A stretch of DNA of 64,000 nt, taken from positions 86,478 to 150,477 of the forward strand of contig JAAEZH010000003.1 in the NCBI GenBank assembly GCA_018222965.1, given 5' to 3'. Under the pieces are notes generated by a model. That model searched no databases and was not told the DNA's origin. It saw only the letters and a program-made list of their open reading frames with translations. Origin of the DNA: Bacteroidota bacterium (GTDB lineage Bacteria > Bacteroidota > Bacteroidia > Chitinophagales > Saprospiraceae). This document shows positions 45,733-54,096 of the stretch, one piece after another. Position 1 is the first letter of the stretch, and each line of letters begins with the position of its first letter. Position numbers and translations under genes: made by a program.

Positions 45733-46047
45733 TTATTTTTTTTTCGGAGCTCGTTCTTTCGTAATCAAATTTGCGTCCTGTATTTTTCTTCCTAATTCAT
45801 CATCCCGGGCAACCAATAATAGGTCCTTTTCAAGTCCGAGTACAACAAGTACTTGCAGATACAGTCCTATACTTACACTTTCTGACCCTTTCTCAATAGA
45901 AAGTAATGTAGGTCGGCTAATATTTGCCCGTTCAGATACTTGGGCAGTGCTAAATTTTCTCCTTAACCGGGCAAGCTTGATATTCTCTCCCAATTCTTTT
46001 AATAACTTCTTATGTTTCGGTAGTAAAATTGGTTTTTTACGTCCCAT
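45733..46047 (-). CDS. HipB-like XRE-family antitoxin
   Basis: A 104-residue helix-turn-helix repressor with a five-helix XRE fold (ELGENIKLARLRRKFSTAQVSERANISRPTLLSIEKG, about 18-53), longer than the usual HipB. The basic C-terminal tail (KERAPKKK) may contact the toxin or DNA. It should neutralise HipA and repress its own promoter through the dyads at 46051-46089. Confidence 0.9.
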   Translation of the reverse strand: MGRKKPILLPKHKKLLKELGENIKLARLRRKFSTAQVSERANISRPTLLSIEKGSESVSIGLYLQVLVVLGLEKDLLLVARDDELGRKIQDANLITKERAPKKK

Positions 46048-46050
46048 AAT

Positions 46051-46089
46051 GTAAATTTATTTTTACAAATATACGGATTTTTGTAAAAA
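46051..46089 (-). promoter_or_regulatory. Candidate HipB operator and -7 box
   Basis: TTTTTACAAA (46060-46069) and TTTGTAAAAA (46080-46089) are perfect 10-bp inverted arms with a 10-bp spacer. The overlapping GTAAATTTATTTTTAC (46051-46066) is a second dyad with the same half-site. CAAATATA (TATATTTG on the gene strand) sits inside the left arm as a -7 box, so occupancy would block transcription. Confidence 0.6.
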
Positions 46090-46123
46090 GTATTTGTTGT
46101 TATCAGAAAGGGGTGGAGTTTTT

Positions 46124-46179
46124 AGAGGATAGAGGATAGAGGATAGAGGATAGAGGATAGAGGATAGAGGATAGAGGAT
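46124..46179. repeat. Heptamer microsatellite AGAGGAT x8
   Basis: Eight perfect copies of AGAGGAT (56 bp) about 35 bp beyond the hipB operator. Confidence 0.95.
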
Positions 46180-46260
46180 AGATCGTACTACGTCCAGCGT
46201 AACACGGACCAACGAAATACCGATTACAAAATTTTGAAAAGCGGACGAGCCTGTAATTTC

Positions 46261-46288
46261 GCATAAAACGCATAAAACGCATAAAAAC
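46261..46288. repeat. Nonamer repeat GCATAAAAC x3
   Basis: Two exact copies and one with an extra A, immediately upstream of the next gene (start 46303). Similar GCGTTTAA-type words recur at 36385, 43315 and 54005. Confidence 0.85.
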
Positions 46289-46302
46289 GTAAATTTGCCC
46301 CC

Positions 46303-46665
46303 ATGAGCGATAGAATGAAATTCAAAATGCTGGAAGGGGAGCTCTTGCCCTATGTAAAAGTACTGGGCAAAGCCGCAGATACCGTTTTGGATCAGGATGT
46401 ATCCGAATACCCGATCTTCGTAGCGCATCAGCATACAGTAGATATTGGTCTGCCTCTGGTTGACCGGGAAAAAACAAAAGGCAACTGGTCCCTAAATGTC
46501 TCCACCCTCGAAGAATTTGTAACCAAGCAAATTATCGAGCCGGATAAGATCGAAGGCTTTAAAGGGGTCTACAAGGATCCAACCGAATACGTTTGCCTCT
46601 TTGTGCTCAGCGAATTAGGCGCTACTTTTATTTTCCTTCCACGCACTTCCGTAAAAGATAATTAG
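46303..46665 (+). CDS. Conserved hypothetical protein upstream of rfbA
   Basis: A 120-residue soluble protein with no signal peptide or TM helix. Mixed alpha/beta composition; [27 protein letters not shown] and [27 protein letters not shown] look like a compact single domain. I recognise the pattern as a conserved Bacteroidota hypothetical but cannot name a function. Its stop is 2 bp before the rfbA start, so the two are co-translated. Confidence 0.8.
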   Translation: MSDRMKFKMLEGELLPYVKVLGKAADTVLDQDVSEYPIFVAHQHTVDIGLPLVDREKTKGNWSLNVSTLEEFVTKQIIEPDKIEGFKGVYKDPTEYVCLFVLSELGATFIFLPRTSVKDN

Positions 46666-46667
46666 AT

Positions 46668-47528
46668 ATGAAGGGCATCATTTTAGCAGGCGGACTGGGT
46701 ACGCGTTTGTACCCGCTTACACTGGCAGTGAGTAAACAACTCATGCCGGTTTACGACAAACCCATGATCTACTATCCCCTGTCCACGCTTATGTCGGCAG
46801 GTATCCGGGATATTCTGATCATCTCCACCCCGCACGACCTCCCCAAATTTGAAAAGCTGCTGGGCGATGGCTCCGGTATAGGCTGCAACTTTTCCTATAT
46901 CCCGCAGTACGAACCCAACGGACTGGCACAGGCTTTCGTGTTGGGTGCAGATTTTATCGGTAAGGACAGCGCAGCCCTTGTTTTGGGCGATAATATCTTC
47001 TATGGCTCGGCTATGGAAAATGCACTTTCCAATATGGCAGATCCCGATGGTGGACTGGTATTCGCCTATCCGGTAGCAGATCCGGAGCGCTATGGGGTGG
47101 TGGAGTTTGACAAAGATCTAAATGCGCTATCCATCGAGGAGAAACCAGTCAAACCCAAGTCTAAATACGCCGTTCCCGGATTGTATTTCTACGGAAACGA
47201 TGTGGTTGAAGTTGCCCGCAATCTCAAACCCAGTGCCCGGGGAGAATACGAGATCACTGATGTCAATAAACATTACCTGAAAGAAGGAAGGCTCAAAGTT
47301 TCTGTGCTGAGCCGGGGTACCGCCTGGCTGGATACCGGAACGCACGATTCGCTTATCGCCGCCGGTCAGTTTATTCAGGTAATTGAAGAGCGGCAGGGAC
47401 TCAAAATCGGATGTATTGAAGAGATCGCCTGGCAAATGGGCTTTATCGACGATGCACAGCTCCACAAATTGGGACAGAAATACATCAAAAGCGGATATGG
47501 AGAATATTTGCTTGACCTGTTGAAGTAA
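46668..47528 (+). CDS. rfbA: Glucose-1-phosphate thymidylyltransferase
   Basis: A 286-residue RmlA: makes dTDP-glucose from glucose-1-phosphate and dTTP, the first step to dTDP-rhamnose and other surface sugars. Motifs: [11 protein letters not shown] (nucleotide loop), [25 protein letters not shown] (metal Asp), [21 protein letters not shown] and [13 protein letters not shown]. The other rml genes are not adjacent. Confidence 0.96.
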   Translation: MKGIILAGGLGTRLYPLTLAVSKQLMPVYDKPMIYYPLSTLMSAGIRDILIISTPHDLPKFEKLLGDGSGIGCNFSYIPQYEPNGLAQAFVLGADFIGKDSAALVLGDNIFYGSAMENALSNMADPDGGLVFAYPVADPERYGVVEFDKDLNALSIEEKPVKPKSKYAVPGLYFYGNDVVEVARNLKPSARGEYEITDVNKHYLKEGRLKVSVLSRGTAWLDTGTHDSLIAAGQFIQVIEERQGLKIGCIEEIAWQMGFIDDAQLHKLGQKYIKSGYGEYLLDLLK

Positions 47529-47586
47529 GTGTTTTTTCTGCCTGTAAATGGGGGAGTGCTCCTTTTCGCCTCCGGCGAAAGTCGTC

Positions 47587-47757
47587 GGGGGAGTTCTCTG
47601 CCTGCGGCAGAAAAGGGGAGTTGCTCGTCTCCTCCGGAGCCTCGCGGGGAGAGAGACTTTATACTCTTGAGATTATGACTACTATTTCTGCTCACCCAGG
47701 GGTGAGCATAGGAGCAGGCGAGCAACTCCCCTGGCTTGCCAACGGGAACTCTCCCCT
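47587..47757. repeat. Nested inverted repeat element, about 170 bp
   Basis: GGGGAGTTGCTCG (47615-47627) pairs perfectly with CGAGCAACTCCCC (47719-47731). Outside it GGGGGAGTTCTC and GGGAACTCTCCCC pair imperfectly, and inside it GCTCACCC/GGGTGAGC forms a hairpin (47692-47709). No gene is seen in the gap 47529-47888. Confidence 0.75.
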
Positions 47758-47804
47758 GACGAAATAGGCTTTTAGCTGATTTGTCAGGACAGGCCCCAAA
47801 AAAA

Positions 47805-47820
47805 TTCGCCGAAAGGCGAA
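47805..47820. repeat. Iterated palindrome copy, hairpin form
   Basis: TTCGCC-GAAA-GGCGAA, a hairpin variant of the element, 68 bp upstream of the Usp gene. Confidence 0.75.
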
Positions 47821-47888
47821 TAAATCTACTCCCCATTGTCCCAATTCACGTACAGGATTTTTATTGCAAATTCCTTACCTTACAGAGT

Positions 47889-48719
47889 ATGAAAAGGATA
47901 CTTGTTCCGGTCGATTTTTCCGATGCTGCCCGCAGAGCGCTCCACTTTGCCAAAGACCTATGCAAACGGCTCGATGGCGAATTAGAGGTTGCCTTTTTTT
48001 ACCATCCTCACTTTGATGCAGCTGACCCTAACCGGCTTTCGCCGAATACCGAACTACAGAAAATCCATCGCGAACAGATGGACAAACTGATGAAAAAGGA
48101 AAACCTGCCCCCTTCTTCCGGGAATGTCCTCATGGGCTTTCCCGGCGATTCTCTGGTAGAGTTGAGCAAGGGAAAAGAGGTCGACCTGATTATCATGGGA
48201 GCCCGCGGCGAGCACGGAGCACTGGATAAATTGTTTGGTACGGTGTCCAGTCATGTGAGCCTTCACGCGCATTGTCCGGTACTCATTATCCCGGAAGATG
48301 CTCCGGAGATGAAAGACATCAACCGCATTGTGTACGGTCTTGAATTTCCCTACGCCGATGAGCCCAGCGTCCGAAAGATCGCTAAGCTGGCCCGGAATCT
48401 GCAGGCAGATTTGCATTTTGTGCATATAGTCGAAGAAGACAGAAGCATTACAGACGAGGAGCTGAAGGAAATGTATGATGGTATTTTTGAGACCATCACA
48501 GAAAATCAGCATTTTCACCTGGTAACAGTGATTGGCGACGAAGAAATACTGGAGGGACTGGAAGAGTATGCCAAAGATAATGCCGGCGATCTGCTGGTGT
48601 TGGTCGCCCGCGAACGCAGCTGGTGGCAACGGTTACTTTTTCCAAATCGCACCAGAAAACTTGCTCTGGAAACCGACCTGCCATTGCTGGTGTTGCATTC
48701 AAGTGATAAAGCGAATTAG
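47889..48719 (+). CDS. Tandem universal stress protein
   Basis: A 276-residue protein with two UspA domains (about 1-140 and 145-272). The first has MKRILVPVDFSDAARRALHFA and a good ATP-loop pattern, GARGEHGALDKLFGTVSSHVSLHAHCPVLII; the second is degenerate but ends PLLVLHSS. ATG 47889 is used because the fold starts there; an upstream in-frame start would add 36 residues read through an iterated palindrome. Cytoplasmic stress protein; trigger unknown. A copy of the iterated palindrome is also inside the gene (48030-48045). Confidence 0.9.
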   Translation: MKRILVPVDFSDAARRALHFAKDLCKRLDGELEVAFFYHPHFDAADPNRLSPNTELQKIHREQMDKLMKKENLPPSSGNVLMGFPGDSLVELSKGKEVDLIIMGARGEHGALDKLFGTVSSHVSLHAHCPVLIIPEDAPEMKDINRIVYGLEFPYADEPSVRKIAKLARNLQADLHFVHIVEEDRSITDEELKEMYDGIFETITENQHFHLVTVIGDEEILEGLEEYAKDNAGDLLVLVARERSWWQRLLFPNRTRKLALETDLPLLVLHSSDKAN

Positions 48720-48770
48720 TCAGGAGAAAAGAAAAAGTCTAAAAAATCCTGATTGTCCCGCACCGTTTCT

Positions 48771-48849
48771 TAATTTTGTAGCCCGAAAATGGAAAGCCGA
48801 AGAATGAAAACAAGCATTCAACTAACTTTGGCAGCCCTAAAAAAAGGAG
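48771..48849 (+). promoter_or_regulatory. accA leader: -7 box and unusually strong ribosome-binding site
   Basis: TAATTTTG (48771-48778) matches TAnnTTTG; AAGGAG (48844-48849) lies six bases before the accA ATG. A clear Shine-Dalgarno is rare in this window, so high translation is likely. Confidence 0.5.
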
Positions 48850-48855
48850 ACATAT

Positions 48856-49836
48856 ATGGTATTCCTGGATTTTGAAAAACCGCTGGAAAGCCTTTATCAC
48901 CAGCTGGAAAAGATACAGCAGGTAGGCGAAGAAGGCGTGCTGGATGTGGAACCGATGATCAAGGAACTGGAGACGAAGATCCGCAACACCAGAAAAGATA
49001 TTTACAGCAATCTGACCGGCTGGCAGAAAGTACAACTTTCGCGCCACCCGGAGCGTCCTTATACTTTGTACTACATCAACCAGATGTGCCGCAAATTCAT
49101 TGAATTGCATGGCGATCGGTATTATGCAGATGACAAAGCCATCGTTGGTGGCATTGGCAATCTGGATGGAATGAATGTTGTAATCATCGGACAACAAAAA
49201 GGGGTTAATACCAAGATGCGGCAGTTCCGCAATTTCGGTATGGCAAACCCGGAAGGCTACCGCAAAGCACTTCGGCTGATGAAAATGGCCGAACGTTTTA
49301 ATATGCCGGTTGTTTGTCTGATCGATACGCCCGGTGCTTTCCCCGGATTAGAAGCCGAAGAACGCGGACAGGCAGAAGCCATTGCCCGCAACCTCTTCGA
49401 AATGGCTCAATTGCGTGTACCTATCGTGTGTACCGTTATTGGCGAAGGAGCTTCCGGCGGAGCTATTGGAATTGGACTGGGAGACCGGGTTTATATGTTG
49501 GAAAATACCTGGTATTCTGTGATCTCTCCAGAGTCCTGCTCTTCTATTCTTTGGCGGAACTGGGACAATAAAGAGCTGGCAGCAGAAGCCTTGAAACTGA
49601 CTGCAGAACACATGTTCGAATTTGGTCTGATCGATGATATTATCAAAGAACCCCTCGGCGGTGCACATACCGCTCCGGAGGATATGGCCAAAGCACTGAA
49701 GCGGCATATTAAGAAAGCAATCCAGGAGTTGCAGGAAATGGATCCCGATGAGCGTATCGAAGCCCGGATCGATAAATATTCCCAAATGGGGCACTACGAG
49801 CGGGCTGGTGAAAAAGTGGAAGATAAGCCGGAATAG
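48856..49836 (+). CDS. accA: Acetyl-CoA carboxylase carboxyltransferase subunit alpha
   Basis: A 326-residue AccA. With AccD it moves CO2 from carboxybiotin to acetyl-CoA, making malonyl-CoA. Motifs: [77 protein letters not shown] (split here over two strands) and [22 protein letters not shown]. Standard length. Stands with its own leader. Confidence 0.97.
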   Translation: MVFLDFEKPLESLYHQLEKIQQVGEEGVLDVEPMIKELETKIRNTRKDIYSNLTGWQKVQLSRHPERPYTLYYINQMCRKFIELHGDRYYADDKAIVGGIGNLDGMNVVIIGQQKGVNTKMRQFRNFGMANPEGYRKALRLMKMAERFNMPVVCLIDTPGAFPGLEAEERGQAEAIARNLFEMAQLRVPIVCTVIGEGASGGAIGIGLGDRVYMLENTWYSVISPESCSSILWRNWDNKELAAEALKLTAEHMFEFGLIDDIIKEPLGGAHTAPEDMAKALKRHIKKAIQELQEMDPDERIEARIDKYSQMGHYERAGEKVEDKPE

Positions 49837-49887
49837 GACAGGCCCTGGCCTTTTCTTGCCGGAATGCTTTGACCAAGTCTGAATTTT

Positions 49888-50436
49888 ATGAGCCTGGTTC
49901 AAAAACTGAAGAGCTGGTTGTTTGCACGCAAAATGCGGCAGGCACAACTGGCAAATAAAACCAAGCACCTCTCCGTTAATTTTGATTCCGCGAAAACCAT
50001 TGGATTAATTTTCGAGGGTACAAATCTGGAACAACGGGAGCAGGTACTTGCCTTTGCATCTCAACTGAAAAAGGAGGGAAAAAAAGTACGTATGTTGGCC
50101 TTTATGGATAATAAGGTCGATAATTCGGGACATGCGTTTAAGAACTTTAATCGCAATGATCTCGATTTTTCCCTATGCCCCAAATCAGATGAAGCCAAAA
50201 ATTTTATCGGGACCCCCCTGGATTTGTTGATCAACCTGTCCATGAAATCTATTGAGCCTCTGGCTTATGTACTCGCTTCCGCGAATGCCCGTTTTCGGGT
50301 GGGACCCTATGATCCGGAAGCAAATTATTATGAGCTGATGATCGACCTTTCTAAAGGGAAAAAACTCAGCGACTATATCAAGCAGGTAGAAGTCTACCTC
50401 AACAAGATGCAATCTACGCATGAAGCAGCAGTTTAG
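49888..50436 (+). CDS. DUF6913-like conserved protein
   Basis: A 182-residue soluble protein. Basic N-terminal helix (LVQKLKSWLFARKMRQAQ), then a Rossmann-like alternating fold (KTIGLIFEGTNLEQREQVLAFASQLKKEGKKVRMLAF ... DLLINLSMKSIEPLAYVLASANARFRVGPYD). I recognise it as the Bacteroidota family usually placed directly before dapA; function unknown. Its last 17 bp overlap the dapA start in another frame, so translation of the pair is coupled. Confidence 0.78.
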   Translation: MSLVQKLKSWLFARKMRQAQLANKTKHLSVNFDSAKTIGLIFEGTNLEQREQVLAFASQLKKEGKKVRMLAFMDNKVDNSGHAFKNFNRNDLDFSLCPKSDEAKNFIGTPLDLLINLSMKSIEPLAYVLASANARFRVGPYDPEANYYELMIDLSKGKKLSDYIKQVEVYLNKMQSTHEAAV

Positions 50437-51319
50437 AGGAACAGGAGTAGCCCTGGTTACCCCTTTCGGAGCGGATGGTGCCATCGATTTTGATGCACTG
50501 GAACGCGTCATCAATCACGTGATAGATGGCGGTGTCGATTTTTTGGTTTCCCTGGGAACTACCGGAGAAGCCGTAACGCTTACTTCCAAAGAAGTTCGGG
50601 AAGTGCTTGACTTTACCATTAAGATTAATAACGGACGAAAGCCCATCGTAGCCGGTTGCTTCGGCTGGAATGATACGAATGCACTGGTGGAAAAGATTAA
50701 AAACTTCAAGTTTGATGGCATCGATGCCATCATGTCTGCCAGTCCCTCTTACAACAAACCAACACAGGAAGGGATTTATCAGCATTATATGGCTGTCGCC
50801 GAAGTTTCTCCCCTGCCGGTCATCATCTATAATGTACCCGGCCGCACCTGTTCTAATGTGGAAGCAGAAACGATTCTTCGCCTGGCAAGAGATGGAAAAG
50901 GCAAGTTTATTGCTGTGAAAGAAGCTTCCGGAGACATGGCTCAGGGAGAAGCGATCCTCAAGGACCGCCCCGAAGGATTTCTGGTGCTATCCGGCGATGA
51001 CCCAACAGCCCTGCCACTAATCAGCCTCGGCGCTGATGGAGGCATTTCAGTTATTTCCAACGCACTGCCGGATCTCTTTTCAGGTATGATTAAAGCCGGA
51101 CTGAACAATGACTGGAAGCGGGCTCGTCAACTGGCGTACCTGCTACACGACCTCAATCCACCACTTTACGAAGAAGGGAATCCGGCCGGAGTTAAGGCCC
51201 TCATGGAGCTTTTGGGTATTTGCCAACGCGGCGTTCGCTTGCCACTCACCCCTTGTAGCAAAGCCTTGTATCAGGTACTTCAGAAAGAGCTGGAAAAGCT
51301 AAACGTCAAGACGAATTAG
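50420..51319 (+). CDS. dapA: 4-hydroxy-tetrahydrodipicolinate synthase
   Basis: A 299-residue TIM-barrel aldolase that condenses pyruvate with aspartate semialdehyde on the way to lysine and diaminopimelate. Visible: GTTGEA (45-50, Thr proton relay), Tyr137 in IIYNVPGRT, Schiff-base Lys167 in IAVKEASGD, and GDDPTALP. Standard length. Its stop shares TTAG with the stop of the convergent gene. Confidence 0.97.
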   Translation: MKQQFRGTGVALVTPFGADGAIDFDALERVINHVIDGGVDFLVSLGTTGEAVTLTSKEVREVLDFTIKINNGRKPIVAGCFGWNDTNALVEKIKNFKFDGIDAIMSASPSYNKPTQEGIYQHYMAVAEVSPLPVIIYNVPGRTCSNVEAETILRLARDGKGKFIAVKEASGDMAQGEAILKDRPEGFLVLSGDDPTALPLISLGADGGISVISNALPDLFSGMIKAGLNNDWKRARQLAYLLHDLNPPLYEEGNPAGVKALMELLGICQRGVRLPLTPCSKALYQVLQKELEKLNVKTN

Positions 51320-52548
51320 TCTTCATCTTCTCTTGAAAATACCCGATCCCAGTATCTTTTCCAGAAGGCACCAAAATCATCGACAGGCGGGCCATTTTCA
51401 CTTTCCCGGGCTTCCCATATTTCATCTTCTGTCAGTATCTCAAAGCCAAATACAAAGTCGGATTGATTTTCCATGGAGCCATTCATGGTGCCGAAACGGA
51501 GGTCGTAATACATCAGGTTTCCTGTTGTACTATCCCGGAACAAGGTGTAGTAATCATTCGAAAACCAGGTGAGTATGCTGATATCCCGATCTTCCTGATG
51601 TCCCTCCAGATAATGGTGCCTTTTAGGCACCTCCTGTATGTCTAAAAAAGCTTTTTGATCATCGTAAAAGGAGTACATGGCATAGTAGTAACTGCTGTCT
51701 CCCTCGGCCAGTCCGTTCCATAGAATGTTATTAAGGATGGTCGGACTCGTCATGTATCGTTCATAAGTAATTCCATTCGCGGCAAGCGAATTTTCAAAAA
51801 TGTGGTCAACCCGGACTTTATTATAGAATGTCAAAAGTAGATAGGCAGAACTAAGCCCGATAGCCGTCCAGTTAAGCAGCCTTCTCCAACGATTCTGGCG
51901 ACGCAGGAAAAGCACAATTAGCAGAAGAACTAAAAATGGAAGGGTATAAATCGGATCCGCAACGGAGATATTATTGAAGGCAACCCGGTAATCCCAGAAT
52001 GGCTGAAATAATTGGGTCCCATAGGTCGTACAGGAATCCAGCAGGGGATGCGTGAATATGGACCAAAAGAATAAGCTGGTCCAGTTAGCGCGGGTGGTGT
52101 GTACCTCTCTTGATTCTTTTCTCCAGAAGAAACGCCAAAACAGGATCCCCAGGATTACGGAAATGCCCATGCTCCAGATAAATGTGGTGGCGTTGAAACC
52201 ACCTCCGCCAGAAGCTCCAATGGCATTGATTAACCCGACAAGTATTAGTAGCCAGAAGAGCGTGTTTCCCACTTTCCAGCCTTTTTTTCGATACAAGCCG
52301 CTGGAATAGAGCCGATGAACCAGCCATCCAAAGAGGAGAGGGGCTAAAAAGGCAAAAAAGAGCGAGTGGGTAATACCTCGGTGAAAAGCCAGAGCCGTAA
52401 TATCATCGGCCACAAAATTGGCAAAGACATCCAGGTCCGGAATGGTCCCACCTATAGCCCCCCAGAACATGGCCCGGTTGCCGATTTTTTTACCGAGCAC
52501 GGCCTCACCACAGGCGGCTCCAAGGGTTAATTGTGTTAGTGAATCCAT
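51316..52548 (-). CDS. YdjM-type membrane metal-dependent hydrolase
   Basis: A 410-residue inner-membrane protein of the YdjM/YfhO-like (LexA-binding, DUF457) family. Start MDSLTQLTLGAACGEAVLG; GTIPDLDV, HRGITHSL and HPLLDSCTTYGTQL carry the His/Asp residues thought to bind metal. Six or so hydrophobic segments between 55 and 250; a soluble C-terminal part (about 260-410) rich in Tyr/Asp. Substrate unknown. Convergent with dapA (4-bp overlap) and divergent from the type IX cargo gene. Confidence 0.88.
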   Translation of the reverse strand: MDSLTQLTLGAACGEAVLGKKIGNRAMFWGAIGGTIPDLDVFANFVADDITALAFHRGITHSLFFAFLAPLLFGWLVHRLYSSGLYRKKGWKVGNTLFWLLILVGLINAIGASGGGGFNATTFIWSMGISVILGILFWRFFWRKESREVHTTRANWTSLFFWSIFTHPLLDSCTTYGTQLFQPFWDYRVAFNNISVADPIYTLPFLVLLLIVLFLRRQNRWRRLLNWTAIGLSSAYLLLTFYNKVRVDHIFENSLAANGITYERYMTSPTILNNILWNGLAEGDSSYYYAMYSFYDDQKAFLDIQEVPKRHHYLEGHQEDRDISILTWFSNDYYTLFRDSTTGNLMYYDLRFGTMNGSMENQSDFVFGFEILTEDEIWEARESENGPPVDDFGAFWKRYWDRVFSREDED

Positions 52549-52586
52549 ATTAAATCCAGACCATTTAGCGCTATCATTAGCCGAAC

Positions 52587-53990
52587 ATGGCTATTTTTCG
52601 TAAATTGAGAGAGATACATCAATTGATACCCTTTTCGAGACCAGTCAACTACATTCAGAATAATACACCCAGTATAAGAGAACAGCCAGTCCTTTTGAAG
52701 AATCTGAAGATTGGCGTATCCCTGATTGCCCAACCTACAGTAAACGGCGATCTTTCAGATCCGGAATATTCGCAGGTAGCGGTAAAACAAAATGCCAATA
52801 TGGGCTTCGGTCCGGATATTGATGTCACAGAGATCGTGTATCATTCTGACGCCACCAATAAAATTCTATATGTTGGTGTTTTAGGTCGACTAAACAATGC
52901 CAGCAACGACGGTATTGGTTTAATGCTAAACCTCACAACAGGCAATGCTCCCATCGGGATACCGGCTTGCAATCCGCTTGGATGGGCATTGGACCTTTTC
53001 GGCAATACCCCGGGACATTATATGTCTGCCAATGGAGGAGCCAATCCATTTTTTGCTGATTTTGAGGTCGATCTGCTTTTTGCCCTTAACCCCGGAGTAA
53101 GTGCTACCAATTGCTACTTGGATTTCACCTCTACAATCGGAGGACTTCCGGTTTCTGCTTATTTGGGCGACTGTGGGCAAGCCGGAACCCCTCAAAGTGT
53201 TATCGAACCAAATACCGGTTTAGCCATAGATTTTGCGTTCCAAAACGGAGGCGGTAATAATGGATTTGAGATGGCTATTGATTATAGCGCTACTCCCTTT
53301 ATGCCGGAAGATATGGAGGCATTTGCGTTTGTGGTCAGTGCCACTGCTTTCTTTTCAGATGTAACCGTACCCGGAAACATCACTACGGGCAATCCAGGGT
53401 TTGGGGTGGATTTTTGTGCCCTGACTACCAGCGGACCATTCCACAGCGGCATTGTCCCCGTGCCGGTTGAACTCATTTATTTTGAGGGAGAGGATAAGTC
53501 AAATGCTGTTGATTTGTATTGGGCAACAGCCCAGGAATACAATAGCGCTTACTTTGAGGTACAACGCAGCCGGGACTCAGAAGACTGGGAAACCATTGGT
53601 AAATTGGAAGCTGCCGGGGAATCTCAGCAGCGGATCAATTACCAGTTTACGGATACCAATCCGCATTTTGATCAGTCCTATTATCGACTGAAGCAAATAG
53701 ACCTGGATGGTACAGCGGCTTATTCAGACTTGATCTCCATTCGCCGAAAGGCAAAACCCGCTATGGCTATATTGTATCCAAATCCGGTCCAGGAAGAAGT
53801 TTTTGTGGAACTGGAAGCACCGGCACTGATTCAGGTATTTGATGCTTCCGGACGGGTAATTCGAGTGAAAAAAGCGGGAGCAGGTGTTTCTTCGCTTTCG
53901 CTGAATGGATGGAATCCCGGGATGTACTGGGTGCAGGCGGTTTCCGAAACGGGCGTTCAGGTATTGCGGGAGATCATGGTGGTTGAATAG
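52587..53990 (+). CDS. Type IX sorting-domain protein, signal peptide apparently damaged
   Basis: The longest frame gives 467 residues. The body (about 48-285) resembles secreted beta-sandwich proteins beginning PTVNGDLSDPEYSQVA (a CBM9-like opening); about 290-380 is an Ig/fibronectin-like segment with LYWATAQEYNSAYFEVQRSRD, typical before sorting domains; 385-467 is a type A sorting domain (ILYPNPVQEEVFVEL ... NPGMYWVQAV). The N terminus is odd: the first 36 residues are not hydrophobic, and a TTG start at 52695 would give MKNLKIGVSLIAQ, a signal peptide with only a seven-residue core. A deletion in the signal is likely. An iterated palindrome encodes the linker IRRKAKPAM before the sorting domain. 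Confidence 0.8.
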   Translation: MAIFRKLREIHQLIPFSRPVNYIQNNTPSIREQPVLLKNLKIGVSLIAQPTVNGDLSDPEYSQVAVKQNANMGFGPDIDVTEIVYHSDATNKILYVGVLGRLNNASNDGIGLMLNLTTGNAPIGIPACNPLGWALDLFGNTPGHYMSANGGANPFFADFEVDLLFALNPGVSATNCYLDFTSTIGGLPVSAYLGDCGQAGTPQSVIEPNTGLAIDFAFQNGGGNNGFEMAIDYSATPFMPEDMEAFAFVVSATAFFSDVTVPGNITTGNPGFGVDFCALTTSGPFHSGIVPVPVELIYFEGEDKSNAVDLYWATAQEYNSAYFEVQRSRDSEDWETIGKLEAAGESQQRINYQFTDTNPHFDQSYYRLKQIDLDGTAAYSDLISIRRKAKPAMAILYPNPVQEEVFVELEAPALIQVFDASGRVIRVKKAGAGVSSLSLNGWNPGMYWVQAVSETGVQVLREIMVVE

Positions 53991-54034
53991 ATTCCGTTTT
54001 AAGCGTTTTACTCGTTTAATGCGTTTCAAACGTG

Positions 54035-54071
54035 AAAAAGGGTAATCGGATCATCTCCGATTACCCCTTTT
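54035..54071. terminator. Bidirectional terminator
   Basis: AAAAAGGGTAATCGGA / TCCGATTACCCCTTTTTT around a five-base loop, serving the convergent cargo gene (plus) and FadL-like gene (minus). A GCGTTTAATGCGTTT-like word precedes it. Confidence 0.9.
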
Positions 54072-54096
54072 TTATTGGTCCTTGAACTGATTGATT

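Noticed and set aside
44449-46047. Split HipBST-type three-gene toxin system
   Set aside because: The N-terminal couple_hipA domain is fused to the kinase core in one gene, so this is a standard two-gene HipBA arrangement.
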